Assembly (NCBI RefSeq): GCF_963678975.1
Contig: NC_089276.1
Coordinates: 30,000,472 to 30,064,471 of the forward strand
Length of the DNA stretch: 64,000 bases
DNA from: Dysidea avara
Taxonomy: Eukaryota; Porifera; Demospongiae; Dictyoceratida; Dysideidae
Direction of reading: 5' to 3'
Shown: piece after piece, positions 37,701 to 52,700 of the stretch
Position numbering within the stretch: the first letter of the stretch is position 1
Layout of the letters: each line of letters starts with the position of its first letter
The notes under the pieces: generated by a model
Told to the model about the DNA's origin: nothing
Databases searched by the model: none
Seen by the model: only the letters and a program-made list of their open reading frames with translations
Program-made: the position numbers and the translations under genes

Positions 37701-40700
37701 CCACCATTAGCAATTTTCTCAAAATTTGATTAATTCACTCTTGCGCTTCATGGGACAATCTTTGATATGTAATTAAACATGTGGTGGTTGCTCGATTATG
37801 ACCTGCTGCTTTTCTGGGAAGTGGTGAGTTAATTTTCAAAAGCGTACGCCTTTGCAATCAATCCAGTCACCTTGGAAAATATGGACGATTCCCGTTTACA
37901 AACATAGGGAAATCATCATGCTACCACAAATTGACACCTTTGAGCTGTCAGCAAAAAGAAATTGAACACAATGTGCATACTACGGTTATGCCAAAAGGCA
38001 TATGTTGAGCTGAAGCATTGTCGAACAGTGAAACAATTTAGCCCGTAGTCTTAGTTGTTATTGAGTTACACTTGTCTGAAGGAATCAGGCAAGCAGTTAG
38101 TCAGTCATTGGAAAATTTTATTGAATAAATTTTGTAGCAATCTACTGGAAGGGTCATGAAGGTACTTTTGGGCTTGGCTATACCAGCCAAGGGATTGGGA
38201 TGGCATTGTGAAGCTGGTTTTTGGGTGATATTGTTGGCCAGAAAAGCAAACCTAATACACAGTACTACCGTACTGTATGATAGCACTGCAACAAGATTTA
38301 CTGTAGCTCTGATAGTGATAAAATTACAGCAAACCACACAGTACTGCAACATGCAAAACATACTTGGTCTTCTATCTTCCGAGCAATGAAGTGTTTATTC
38401 ATCCCATCCCATTGGGTGGTTAACACAAAACACTTCTTATTCTCTGCATATCTTAATAGAAAATCACCATCTTCCTTCAACAGTTGAATGGCAATGGAAC
38501 GAGAGATATCCCCATAGTACCACAACTCTTTCTCTGCTAAAATCTGAAGAAACACAAACAATTGATACTGTTTTCAGATTCTTTACCATGGTTGTGAATA
38601 TTTGCTTATACAGATATGCACCACTTTCACCCTCACTTCAAAGGGAAGTGAAGGTGTATAAATGCCATATAATACTGCTATCAGTGCTCAGGAATGCATT
38701 AATGAGAAACGGAGGTAGAAAAAAACCTAGGAGGAAAACGTTTTATCCCTCATAGGAGGGAACATATTTTTGATATAATTTCTCATTAATGCATTCCAAG
38801 CATTCCCAGGAATCATTTATGAAACTTTGGTGTTGACACTTTAGGGATCGAATGTGGGTTTTAGTTTTGTGAGTAATGTGAATAGTTAAGCTGTGAACTT
38901 GAAAATGAAGTTACCATATTTCAGTTTATATTGCTGTGTTATTATTGGCTGTCAAGAAGTGCTGGACAGCTGGATATCACACCAGCGACTGCAAAACAAA
39001 GCTATTCAAGAGCATCAACATTCAGATCAATACAGGATGACGCACAGAAGAACAGTGTTCCCTCAATCACATGATGGCTAACTTAACAGAGAGAAGCAAA
39101 ACTACATCTCAACCAAACTATAATTCATATAATTATATCCTGTTCATCAGCCAACATGGAAGCCAGCTTCTTGCACACTGTGCATGGTAGCATTTGGCCC
39201 CATGCCATTACAAACAGAAGCGAGAAACATAGTTTCTTACCCTCTCATTGTAAGTACGTACAACTGTAAACACGCATACGCATTGTTTTTCTAGGGAAGG
39301 ATTGTCCACGGTATAATCTGACTGAACCAATATGTGATACACTGTAGAAGATTACTGTAAATAGACTAAAGGTGTTATCATAGTATAAATTGTAAGTAAC
39401 TAACATAATATTATATCAATTAGTACTGCTTAGATGGTTCTTAGACTTAGCAACTATACCACATATTAACCTGGTACCCCTGTGCAGGTACATATAGTAC
39501 AAAGCAACACAAGTAAAATTTTTTGCTTATTTAAGTCAGTAATAGCTCAGCACTGAATCCAGGCTCTTTTGATTACCATACCAATGCTTCTTTCTTGCTG
39601 CTAATCTGGCACTCATGCACATACACAAGCATGATATCTAAACTATTTAAGTGACTTCCCCTAAACTGTAGCTGGTTACGAAAATAAAACTCTGCACTAA
39701 GAACGTATTATACTGTACCTTATCATTAGCAACAATATCACTGGAGGGCTTTTGCCTTTTACTGGTACCAGCATCACTCCTACTATGAAACATTTCCATA
39801 GGCTCATATATGTTGCTTTTCTCCAGCGAAGCTGCACACAAACTCTCAAGTTGAGGTGACATTGGAATAGGTTGTTCGTTGTTGTCAACTTGTGATGTGC
39901 TACGCCTCAATACTTTAATATTATGAGATGGAGGTGATGGAGATTCCATACTACCACTGTGGTGCATAAATTTTGAAAACATTTTTCCAAAAGTACCACC
40001 TTTTCTAGGCTTTGGTGAATCCTATAAAACATTGTGCATCATACATAAACTGCAATAAAGCACACATTAAGCTAAAACATCACAATATGTCTATTAGTAG
40101 TATAGACTTTTAGATATTACATTTGCACAAATTAAAGCGTAATAGTACTGCTTGATTAACCATATCACCTATTACTTTCTGCAATAACAACAATGCATTA
40201 TGAAGAACTGGTTGGAAAAATTGCAAAGTAATTGTGAATGGGCCTGCAAAAATAGAAAACTTTCGTAACTATTATAAAAACCAATTCAAATGTTGAGTGA
40301 GGATTTGATGATAGCATAATGATATGCATAAGTTATGTGTCATGAATCTTCGGCATATTTTGTTTATGTACGTACCGTATAGTAAAAAACTTTGGTGGTA
40401 AAATAGTTTGGCGAAAACCCACTATTGCAAATTGGCGAAGAAAAGAAAACTTTGGCAAATGAGGCTTCACTTGAATTTTTTTATTATCTATAATAAAAGG
40501 TAGCTACCACATACTGTACCACTCAAATGCAACCCGAGTGCAAGCGATTAAGCCACTCACCAATTAAGGGGCATGGCAGCCATTTTGATTGTGAGTCTTT
40601 ATTCCTTGCATTGAAGGATGACAACTTGCGATGGAAACTGATTAGCAAGTCAGTGGATTTTAGTGCAAGTGAAATCTTGCCTATCCGAGTAACATGCTGG

Positions 40701-43700
40701 CAGTGTTTCTCTACTTCTTATTTTTCTTTCAGTTGTCCAGCACGTGCTGTTCTTTGTGCTGGAGGTGGTAGGCAAGGACAGTCCATCAAGTCCGGGTTAA
40801 ATTGGCAAGTCTTTTAATCACTTGCACTTTCGCATAGTGACGTTAAATTTGAGTGCTACCTACGTAGCTACTGTACAATCGTTCGCTGGTTTTGTAATAT
40901 CGAGAGCAATTGTAAACTCTTGTGGGACAGTGAACCTCGTGGACAATTAGATTAGATTAGATTTTAATTTTTGTCAAAGACAAGAGTACACAGAAGGCAT
41001 TGCCTGCAAAAGTGCTCCCCACACAAACATACAAATATACATACACAACGCATTAACAACAGGCAAAACAGAAAGTTTAGAATACAGGGTTTACACAAAA
41101 AGATAACGACGAAGTGCAGTCCGGAATACAATTGGATTTGACAGTTGGAGGATGCGAAGGAAAATTGTGTTCCATAGGAAATGAGTGTTGACAAAAAAGA
41201 GAAATGGCGAGGATTAATAGTTGAGGATGGGATACATAGCATCATTGGATGAGATCTAGTGATGGTAGTAGAAAATTGAAAATATCTAGAAAATGGGATG
41301 GCAACTCTGTTATGTAAGGTATCATGGGCCAGACTGATAGAAAAGAAAGACCTCCTGGTATGAACTTAATTGGACAATTGGCAGTTTGAGCTTCACTTAG
41401 ACAATAAGTTATTGCGCAATCGAAGGGAATGTTTGGAAATACCCATGATACCCATCTTTTCAACATAATCTGCTCATGTGATTGCTAAAAATAATTGGCA
41501 GATAAAACTTTGGCGATTGTAATGCTAATCGCTAAATTCGCCACAAAGATTTTACTGTCAAAATTTGTTACTATACAGTACCTATATTCACAGGTTCAAT
41601 AAATTTATACTAACCTTGGTGGTATCTTTATCAATACTATGTGAAGGGTAATCATTATACTGACCCCAAAAAGGGAAAATCAGTGCAGTGTCAATGTCAG
41701 GAAAGTGACTACCCAATGAGTGGTCTTGGTAGTAATCAACCATCTCCTAATATTTTAACAGGAAGAAATACATGTATATAAATACAAAGTGGATATTTAG
41801 CCAGTTGGACTGGATTGAATATTGCCTGGCACTATCAAGCACACCAGTTGTATAAAGGTGAGTGTATGATCAGTTTGAGATGAACTAGGGTTGGAGCCCG
41901 ACCCTAGCTTGCCTTAAACTTACTGTGCCATAAACATGCACAATGATAGACACAACAGGCAAATCTCAGTTACAGGAGTATAGCATTTGGGTTGGGGTTG
42001 GATTCAGCCTTGGTTAGCTAGGGTCTCTTACATTATATGCTTTCTATATAAGTACCTCACCCCTAAAGTTTCAAATAGTGGAAAGCAAAAAGAAGTTGGT
42101 AACTAGCAGTAGTGGCATGATATATAGTGTTGGAATCAAGAACTACATATAGGGGTCGACTGGCAGTTTGAGCTTCACTTATTCCACTTTTTTGTCTTTT
42201 CTTACACTTTCATGTAGCTGCATGTATATGAATTTTTTTACAATACCGGCTAAGGGCATGACAAGGTTGTATTTCATGAATGTGGCAGGTCACTGCTTGG
42301 CAAAATTCTAAATTTTGTGAATAATATGGGTGTAGACTCCTAAGTACTGTGCAAGAAAACAATGTGGAGGAGAATGGAGCTCCCTCACTGTATTTCAGAA
42401 GGGCTTGACCTCCTGCATTTGGTACAGCAGCTGTATATACTCCAATATAACAGTTAGTTCCAGCTGAAAGAATTTAAAAAAAATTATTTTGATCTGCTGG
42501 GTCATAACTAGGGAGTAAAAAGTCCACAAAACATATAGGTATAGCCTAACTATCAACAATACTAAATGCAAATGATAACAACAGCATCACGTGTTATATA
42601 ATAGAAACTTGAGCAACTACAATAGTTCTGTCAAATGTCAAATTTGTGATTGGATTTGTAAAAGGCATCTTCCACACATATCCAATTTATCAACTTTGAT
42701 GGTTAACAACTTAAGGTATTGATTTGAAATTTGGTCAGTAGTGAATAGCAACATTGCTTAATGGATGGAGGTTTATATGTTAGCTAAACACCAAATTATG
42801 GTCTCCCACATTCATAGAATTGGATGTGTGTGGAAGACCCCTTTTCATAAATCCAGTCACATTTTATGACTGGGGTTTGAAAATTAACCCAAAGATATTG
42901 CGCAAAAAGACAACACCAGCATATAGTTGCTGCACTACCAGACTAACCATTTCCTTGTCTTCGACTTGTTGGGTATATTACCATATTTTCTCATATAAAA
43001 GCCAGGAATTTTATTTCCTTCCTAGCATTTTTGACCCGGCCTGTAAACGAATAGGGTCTTTATTTGAGACTGGACATTTATTTTGGATTGGTCCAACGTT
43101 TACTCAAATTTGGGTGGTGGTAGAATGGGATTACTGTAATGGTAAGCATAGAAAACAGTGATACGGTGTGTTGACTATAAACAAGTGTAGTCAAGGCTTA
43201 AAATGATTGTAAAATGGTTGCATCATACATATCTGCATGTACGTGGACTCGCCCCAGACTACTCATGTGATTACTTGTTGTACCTTTGTCCCTCAGAAGG
43301 CTCTAAACTCAATTATGAAGAAGCAGCAGCAACATGAAAACAATTAGCCCTGGCCTCTACGTATTTGAGACCGGGTATTTAATTTCCAAAGGTGCTGGAA
43401 ATCCCCTGGCTTATAATCAAGACAGGCATTTAATCAAATGTGGCTTTTATACAGTAAATACAGTATGTTAGTTTTATGATGGCCTATATACAAAGATTCG
43501 TATAACTGTCATTTAACATTGTGGTGACAAAAATATTAGTTTAAAGCTAGGTGGTGCCTACTACAAATATTAACTAATTTGCCAACCCCAAGAAAATCTT
43601 CCTACAGTGGCAGGCAACTTTGTAAACATTTACATTTACCCATGGTATTAGGCTTGAAGGCCATGATAGCTCTGAAAAGTTTGCCTGCACATTTACTGAG

Positions 43701-46700
43701 ACTGGTTTATATCGCACTCTAAAATATGAAATTAAAATTTTTGCATGTACATTACTTGATTTTCTAGTGTCCAGTCACATGTGGACACTAGAAAACATGT
43801 GTACTTTACTGCATGGCATTGAAATACTGTATTTACCTGCTGAATCTGAAAAAATATATAATATTATTGTTTTTCTCACAGCATCACTTGGAACTGCTTG
43901 GTTTGAGGCCCTGTGCAACAAATTTACTTACACACCAGTAAAGTACTGTACTTATACCTGTACTAACTCGGTAGCCTTGAAGTAGCTAATGCCCTTCTGA
44001 ATCAACTGGACTTTCAATTACGTGCTCCAATAGGGGTGAAGGGTCACAGGTTGTGCTAGTTCTATTTAAATAACTTAGAGGTATTGTAAGCCTATCTTTA
44101 GCTGGAAAAGTTTTTTCTATCTCTCAATTCTGACAGTTTATATGTAAAAGTTTACGATACATTTCATACAAATACATTATGCACTTACGTTAAGCGTAAC
44201 AAAATGCTTATCATCGGTAATGCTAAAAGTGCTGGATAATTGACCACCGTGTATCTTTATGTGATGAGTTTTTTCTTTCCACCTGAATAGAATTTAAGTA
44301 ACATGTAGCTACATAGTCAATCTCTGATTATATTGAAAGTGATCTTTCACAAATAATGCAGTACCTTATACAAATTTCATATTCTTTGTTGTCACTCTCT
44401 TTCATTTCTCGCACAAAGAAAACACCATCATCCAACCCATTTAATGCTCCTTCAGCTTCCTTGTATGTGAAACTCACAAACCTGAGTTGGGGGTAACGAG
44501 TTACATTTGTAACGCGTTACTTAATAATATTACTTCTGTTGCAATGAAGCAATATAACGCATTATATGACAAAGTAACGAGTAATACAACAGATATTACA
44601 TCCAAAAATTGTAGCGCATTACTTCTTTATAATGCGTGTTGTATCCAGCACATGATTGGCTGGAGTTTGGGTCCTGACAGCACTGAATACGGCAAGAACA
44701 AAGAGTGATAGTGTATGGAGAGTGCCCTTGAGACCAAGATACTACAACAAAGTATGTTTTTGAGGCTGAATTCTATCAGAGAAACGCGTGTCTCACTCGT
44801 GTCACTTGTAGTCGTAGGCTGGGAGCAATGTATTTAGAAGGTTGAGCTTAATTTACAGCTTGTAACGAACAAATGTAATAATATTACTAGTTACAGCCAT
44901 CAAAGTAACGTGTAATATGCAACTCGTTACTATTTTTCTGGGAGTAATATATAACTGTAACGCGTTACATTGTATAGAAGTAACTAGTAATATGTAACAA
45001 GTTACATTTTTAAAGTAGTGACCCCAACTTTGTGTGCAAATTAATGTTTAATTTCTGAGTTACTGGACTAGTAAGTACGTACATACATTTTAAATAACAT
45101 TACATCGCTATGAGCAGCTCCAAGAATTGTGATGACTGGTTTCCAACTACTGTACCTGCTGCTTGCACACTCATACATAGCATGTTTTGAAGCATACTAA
45201 ATAAAAGGGGGTCTGGGGGCAGTAAAAAATGTATGGAAAACTTACCAGAGTTTGAACCAGGCACTTCCATACTGAACACCCAAATCCTTAACTACATGTA
45301 CTGAGCAACTGCTATCACAGCTGATTACCTCACTTAATTTCTATTTTTATGTGTAAAAATTCTAGCTAAACTCTACTCAATGGTAAAAGTTTAGATCTAC
45401 CAATGGAAGTTCTATATGTGCTCCATTAGAATTCTTCAGAATGTTAGAATAATGTTACCTAAAGGCAATATAATTACAACTTCTGTCTTCAATAATCATT
45501 GTTCTGTAGATAATTAGAGTAGGTGCAAACTTTTTGAAAAAGTTGTTTAACTTGAAGCCAAAGCTATAAGTAGTAAACATGCAATACTTAGTATTTGTGA
45601 TCCAGTCTGGAAAAACTGGTCTTATCACCTACTTAAAAGTATCAAGAAGTGTTTGTTTTAAGTGTTTAGTGCATTGTAGCTCGCCAAGCTATGTATACCA
45701 AACTTTCACATGTTTTATACAAATTTCTTACCTTCCAGAGCATGCACTGTACAAGTAGCCAACAGCTAACATTTTATTTAAACCGAGGTTGAGTCTATTT
45801 GGCAAACTCAAAAGGGGTGGGTGCAGGGGCCCAGGAGATGGCAAGAGGCTGTTTAAGCAGATCACTCAAGTTTAGGTGATGAAATTTGATAGTTTATTCA
45901 TGTAGCTTTGTGTTCTTGGTGAAAAATCAAATTCTACATAGGCGATAAGACCAATTTTCCCAGACCCAGTCACATTTATTTAATGGCTAAAAATCGATGA
46001 CATTTATCTAACTTGTCTTTCACCCAGAACAGCTTCAGATATACTTTGGCCGTATTAAGCACCTCTAAAAATAACCTTAGCTTTGGCTTTATAGCTACTT
46101 TGGAAGCATTCCTTGCAGTTTATTGCTTAATAAACTCAAATTAGAGTTGCACAGCATTAGAGAGGTGCTTCTTGGTAGTGTCCAGTTTTATCCACACATT
46201 GTACACAGTATTACAGCCCAAAATTGCCTCCAAAACAGCATCTCAAAATGTGAATGTTTCAAAAATTTCCTAGGGGAGCACACTGATGTTGATGACAATG
46301 GCTGTGTGCATTCTTAATTTATTAGCATTAACATCACTGCAGCCATTTCTTGACTGCCACCTTTGATTTCACGATTTTTTCACTCAGGCTGTTGAAGGTC
46401 GCACCCTTTTTTCACAGCTTGGCTGTTTGGCGTGGGTATGCTTTACAGCAATATTTTGTTAGAGATGCATTTATTTGTAAATACAGTCTACTCTACCGTA
46501 TTTGCTGATGAAATTATCATACATACAACCGAAATTGAGAGTACATTCTCACCATGGATAATGTTCAAGTAAATCTGTAGTCCTCATAATCGGCAGGCTA
46601 GCTGTCTGTTGTACTACTCTAAAGACAATATACAACATACATAAAGTAAATTGAAAAGTTGAAATTCATCTGAGTAAGGATCATACATAGTAGTAGCTAA

Positions 46701-49700
46701 TTTAAAAAAAAATGAAACAGACGCAGTTGTGGCTATACTAGCAGATATTTAATCTCTATACTTCAGTCATAATAATTATAGCCATGACTAAAGTAGGGAT
46801 GAATGTTCACTAGTACATACGATTCCCTACTGAAACGTAAAATTTCTGTGAACTTATTTGTTTGCTTCTTGTAATGACTGATGACTCAGTGCATACTGTA
46901 AAAATGAAAGAAGTGGTAACTGATGTACAAAATCAATTTCATAACTTAGCACAATGCCTAACTATATAATAATAACTGAAAGGTGAAGTTGCCATTCTGC
47001 TACATTTTCAGCTATTTTGGGGTGATATGTTTGAACAGAAAAGGCCAAACCCTCATGATCCCTACTATGTAGTACTACTGTACTCTATGATAAAGAGCAT
47101 GTTTAAGTTTAGTTAGCTTAACCATACAGTATATATTGTATGAGAAAATGGTACCACTGAGACTATTCATGGATCTGTCAATTCTTTACAAATGCTTTGG
47201 ATTTAAATGACTATCAACTGTCAATGGTGATATGCCATAGAGGGTTATTTTCTAAGCAGAAAATTTGCAGAAGTAGCAAAATTTGAATTTTGAAGGATTT
47301 AAGCTTTGAAGAATGTGTAATTATTTTGAAGTCCAAGTGGATTTCAAATAATCCAGTGCATAGAGATGATTTATTCCATAAGTCAGCTATTGGCAAAATT
47401 GCAACAGATGGCATTAAAACCTAACGTATCTGGATCAGCTAGTTGATGCAGTAATGTTTAACCATTATAGTCGCTATAGCATGAGTGATGATATATCTAC
47501 GCCAGTATGTTTTATCACGTGAAAGCAAGTTACTTACCATTAATTGTGCACATGAATTTATTGTCAAAGAACGGCAGGTCTTGAAAGTTTATTTTAGAAG
47601 AGAAGAGCCAGGCTAATATATATGACAACTACATCATTTCAGTTATGACTTATAAAAACAAAATATGGTTAGGAGCTATTGTGGATGCTTGGTTATTATC
47701 TTCACTTATCAGAGGTGTTGCTGCACACACATGTATGCATATGTACACAGTTTAAATATGCAGCAAAATGTACACTTTTCATTATATAATATTGTATGTA
47801 CATAACAATAACTCTTTATTGACTTACAAATGTGAGGGTGGCCTCTTCAGTGTCAATATATTTTTGTCGATCTGTTGCTATGTACATATAAGATACCACT
47901 GTACATAGCTTACATGTATATACATACATTATACTGTATATACGTTTATATTTATATATATATTTTTTTTTTATAGTTATAACACGCTTACGAGGGATAT
48001 TTAGTCATATCCCGAGTAATCGTGTTATAACTGTTATATTCTACACCCTAGTAGATGAAAACGATTATAGATAGTGCGTTATAGTGAAACAGCACCTCCT
48101 GGAGATGGAAACCAATAGAAATTCTTGATGGATCAGACGTTTTACACCTTTAACGGTGCTATGCCCACATAGTCGCGATTAGTGAGTTATCCACAAAGGA
48201 GACAAGAGTTAATCGAAACTTGTTCCAGTTCCTGAGGTGAATAATTGTTGGTTGATTTAGGCGCTTTTTATTAAAGACTTGTTTACCGTTTAGATAAGGA
48301 TTTCGCGGAATGTGTGAAGTTACACCATATATGGTAAGTGTAGCCACAAAGCGTGGTATATCAGTTATATACCACAGTTTGCCGTGGTATATCAGTTATA
48401 TACCACAGCGCGGCGCTTTTGATCTCAACCACAGGCGTGGTATACATATATATATCATACAGTACGGTAGTACTGAGGGATCATGCAGTGTTTGGCTTTC
48501 TTGCCCAAAAATATCACTCTAAAACCAGCCTCATATTTCCTTCATAACAGCTTGGTAGTATTGGTTAGGCATAGTCAAGCCTAAAAAAATTCCTTCAGAC
48601 TGACCTGACCCCAAACTCTTCCAACTAGTTTCTATGGAATTTTAAAAAATCAGAATTTTATTCTGACTAACTACATTGTAAATAACTAACTAGCTAACTG
48701 ATGCCTTCAGCCAAGCATAACTCGACAATAGATAAGGCTACGGGCTTGATATTTTCACTGTTCGACGTCGCTTCATCCTGAAACGTGCCTTTTCACCAAC
48801 CACAGTACTTAAAATGGACGTATCATGGACTTACCTTTGTCCTCCTTTGTGCTCCAGTTCTATTCGGTGACAAGGCAAGGTGTCGATTTGCAATAGTGCA
48901 ACACGGCTTCCCTCTGGCTGTGTCATGCTTTTTGCCCGCAGTTTTCGTAGTGACTGGATTCATTGCAGAGAAGTTTCTTGTACTGCTCTTCATTTGTAAT
49001 GCTGTGTAACGAGTGGAACATAGCTACAAACGAAGTGTAATGGCCACCTCACTTTTCAGTGTGTACTTGATTATTAGGGTGCGCATTCAGACACAAAAAA
49101 TATTGATTTGCACCATTCTTTCTTTTAATGTAGCACAAGTGGATTCAGTAGTCATAATTGTGTTATAAAAAAAGTTAACAAACAAGTAGAAGGAAAAATT
49201 AGGAATTTTAAACTGATCAAAGAACAAAAAAGCAGGGAAACAAGGGAACAGCTGGAAGTTTTGAAACAAGGGAGGTTGCCTATACCTGCAGATATACTAG
49301 TGGACATGTAATCCCTAATTCAGTCATGGTTATAGACTGAAGAGTAGGGATTAGATGTCCACTAGTATATCTGCAGGTATAGGCAACTTCCCTTGTTTCA
49401 CAACTTTCAGCTGTTCCCTTGTTTCCCTGCTTTTTTGTTCTTTGATCCCTAATCCAGTTAAAATTCCTAATTTTTCCTTCTACTTGTATATATATATAAC
49501 CACTTTCACACCTCACTTCAAAGGGAAGGGAAGGTGTATAAGTGGTATAATAGCACTATCAGTGCTCAGGAATGCATTAACGAGAAATGGAGATAGTATA
49601 TACAAGTTATATATAACCCTCCTAGGAGAGATATAACTTGTATATACTACCTCCTATTCTCATTAACGCATTCCAAGTATTCTCAAATCATCTGATTTCT

Positions 49701-52700
49701 TTGATGAAACTGTGTGATCTCCTAGGACTGCTTTAATATAGTGACACTTCACAGGAAGTATAGTGGGTTTTAGTTTTGTAAAGTGAGCCATAGCATAGAT
49801 AATGGGCTTGGAGAAGAAGATAGTTTTACTGAATGAAGAAGGTCACAGGTTAGTTTATATTGCTGTTGTGATTGCCCTCTAGTCATGTGGCGATGTTCAG
49901 ACACTGGTTAATTGATTTAGCCATTAGTGTAAACATATTCACTACTTTAGTTTATCCATGGCTAGTAAAGTAAGTACTTTAGTGCATTTGAATCATCTTT
50001 GTATTGCTGTTTTGACACCTGGCGCGATGTTACACATGCTTAGTGACTGGATGTGGCGTTTAATCTACTAGGTCATTATAGCACTGTAAACATATTTGCA
50101 GATTATTCATGGCTAGTATAGTAAGTACTTTATAGTACACTCTTCATTATGAGCTGCTCAGGTTGCATTTGGGCTTCCTGTGTTTAATAGACACATTCCA
50201 AAATTACGTCAGTGTCATAGCAACAGTCTTCCGCCATTTTGAAAGGGGCCACTGACAATAATCATGATTGCGCTACGTTGAAATACGATGATGAAAACAG
50301 CTCGAAAAAAGTGGTATTATTGAACAACAGGCTATGGAAACCTTCAAGGTTGCAAATTAATGTTTCTGGTTAGACGCAGGTGGTTATCAGGGTTGAACAG
50401 GTGCGAAGCGTTGACAACAGTAATTGCCTTGTTTGCCAGTACAAGGATAGCGTTTTTGTCTAGTAGTCATTACTGCTGTGTTAGTGAAAGTGACAGCAAT
50501 AGCGGCTGGCCATCCAGACGCCTCCTTGTACTGGCAAACAAGGCAATTACTGTTGTCAACGCTTCGCACCTGTTCAACCCTGATAACCATTTGCGTCTAA
50601 CCAGAAACATTAATTTGCAACCTTGAAGGCTTCCATAGCCTGTTGTTCAATAATACCACTTTTTTCGAGCTGTTTTCATCATCGTATTTCAACGTAGCGC
50701 AATCATGATTATTGTCAGTGGCCCCATTCAAAATGGCGGAAGGCTGTTGCTATGACAGTGACGTAATTTTGGAATGTGTCTATTGTGTACCCACAATCTG
50801 TATGATAGTGTCGAAACACTTACGTTGAACCCCTCAGCAGCTCCTTGTCATTGCTCTAATCTCCACAATCGAAATTCACATGGTCCCATATAAATACACT
50901 CGTGAAGCATTCCTTCAGTTTCCCACACCTGCAGGTGAGTCACCCAAGTAGAATATATTAGTTGTAACATGGACACTTGTGATTTGCCTGAAATATACGC
51001 ATGAGCACAAGGGCCCGCAAGTGTGTATATTTCAGGCAATTTACAAGTGCCCATGTTACAACTATTACATATATGTGACCGGATTTGCGAAAAGGGGTCT
51101 TCCACACACATCCAATTCTATGAACTCAGAAGACCATAACTCAGTATTCAAGAAGCATATTAACCTGGAACTTTCTCCATCCACTAAGCTATGTTGTTTC
51201 TCAATACTGACCACACTTCAAATCAATAGCCATTTCCAATCTGAAGTTATGAGTTGTCAAAGTTGGTAAATTGGATGTGTGTGGAAGACCCCTTTTCGCA
51301 AATCCGGTCACATACATATATAAACAGCCAAGCTGCATAAAAAGGTGCGACCTTCAAAAAACCTGGGTGAAAAAAGTTGTGAAAATCAAAGGTGGTGGCC
51401 ATGAAATGGCTGCAATGATGTTAATTTTAACAATGGCTTAAATCTTTTATCATTAACATCATTGCAGCTAGCCATATCATATCATGGTCACCACCTTTGA
51501 TTTCATAACTTTTTTCACCCAGGCTTTGTAAAGGCTATACCCTTTTTATACAGCTTGGATGTTTTTGCATGGATTTCACTTATTTTCTATTTTATAAACT
51601 GGCTTTTGCTCTACCAATACAGAAAATCGCCTACCAATCCAATACCAAAGACAATTTATACTGATATAATTAATTTTGTGCTTGCTTGTCCATGGTTATA
51701 TAAAGTTGTAAAATGCATGTAGTGCCTGTATTTATTTGCAATAGTGTTTTATAACAAAGTAAATTCCTTCAAAATTAGGTATACTATTTGTCTATTAAGA
51801 TTTTCAGTGACTGTTCTATTAGAGTATCTCGATTTTTCATGTGAAACATGATAAGTTGCAGTTGCTCATTTTTTAATAAGGAAAATCCTGCACTTTTTAT
51901 GCTACAATATGATTTCCAGCCTGTTGTTACAAGTTTCATTAGCATAGCACTTATTATGATGATTACGATTGGCACAAGTAGGTCTTGATAATAGTGCATA
52001 CTCCCAGCCAATCTGCACCAAAATAGCTGTAATATTGGCTTTGATTCGATGGAATACTAGAGAAGTTGCAATAGTATTGTCTTGTAATGTTCTAATAGAG
52101 CAGACATTTTTTTGAGGATTTCTAAGAACACTCGTAGAATGTTCTAGAACAATTTAGATTATCCATTGGTAGACCTATGAAATTATGAACTTTTACTATT
52201 TAAGCTAGAATTTAATAAAGTAGAAATTAAGTGAGATGAACAGACGTGATTGCAGTGGTTCAGTGGATAAGGATTTGGGTGTTCAGTATGGAGGTTCCTG
52301 GTTTAATTGCTAAGTTTTCTTTTAACATTTTAATGCACATTTTTACCCCGCAGTGACTGTTCTATTTGAGTATTTCGACCCTGCTATTTACAGCTGTTTG
52401 GTTTTTGCCTTGTAGCTCTACAGCTGTCAATGCAATTTCTTTTAAACTACTAAAGGTTTGAGCTATGATGGCTAACCTATACACATACCTATTTTAAAGT
52501 TATTCCCATACCCTGTAGGCATGACAACAAGTTGGCTTTTTAATGCAAACAATTGTCCAAAACTCTGACTATTAATCAGATATTAATCAGATTTGCACCT
52601 AACTTGGTACATGATTGTGCCACAATATGTTAAAGTGTACCAAAGCTCGAACAATATCAAGCTACGTATTTGCATTTTATAATGGTTTTTGTAAAGTGTG

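Noticed and set aside
40527-40817. 96-codon plus-strand frame
   Set aside because: Inside a TIR element and without protein-like conservation.
50360-50626. Two mirrored open frames on opposite strands
   Set aside because: They are the two arms of the 50186-50784 palindrome.
52242-52312. A functional tRNA gene
   Set aside because: A- and B-box-like words are present, but acceptor and anticodon arms do not pair, and a second copy with shared flanks shows it is a SINE.
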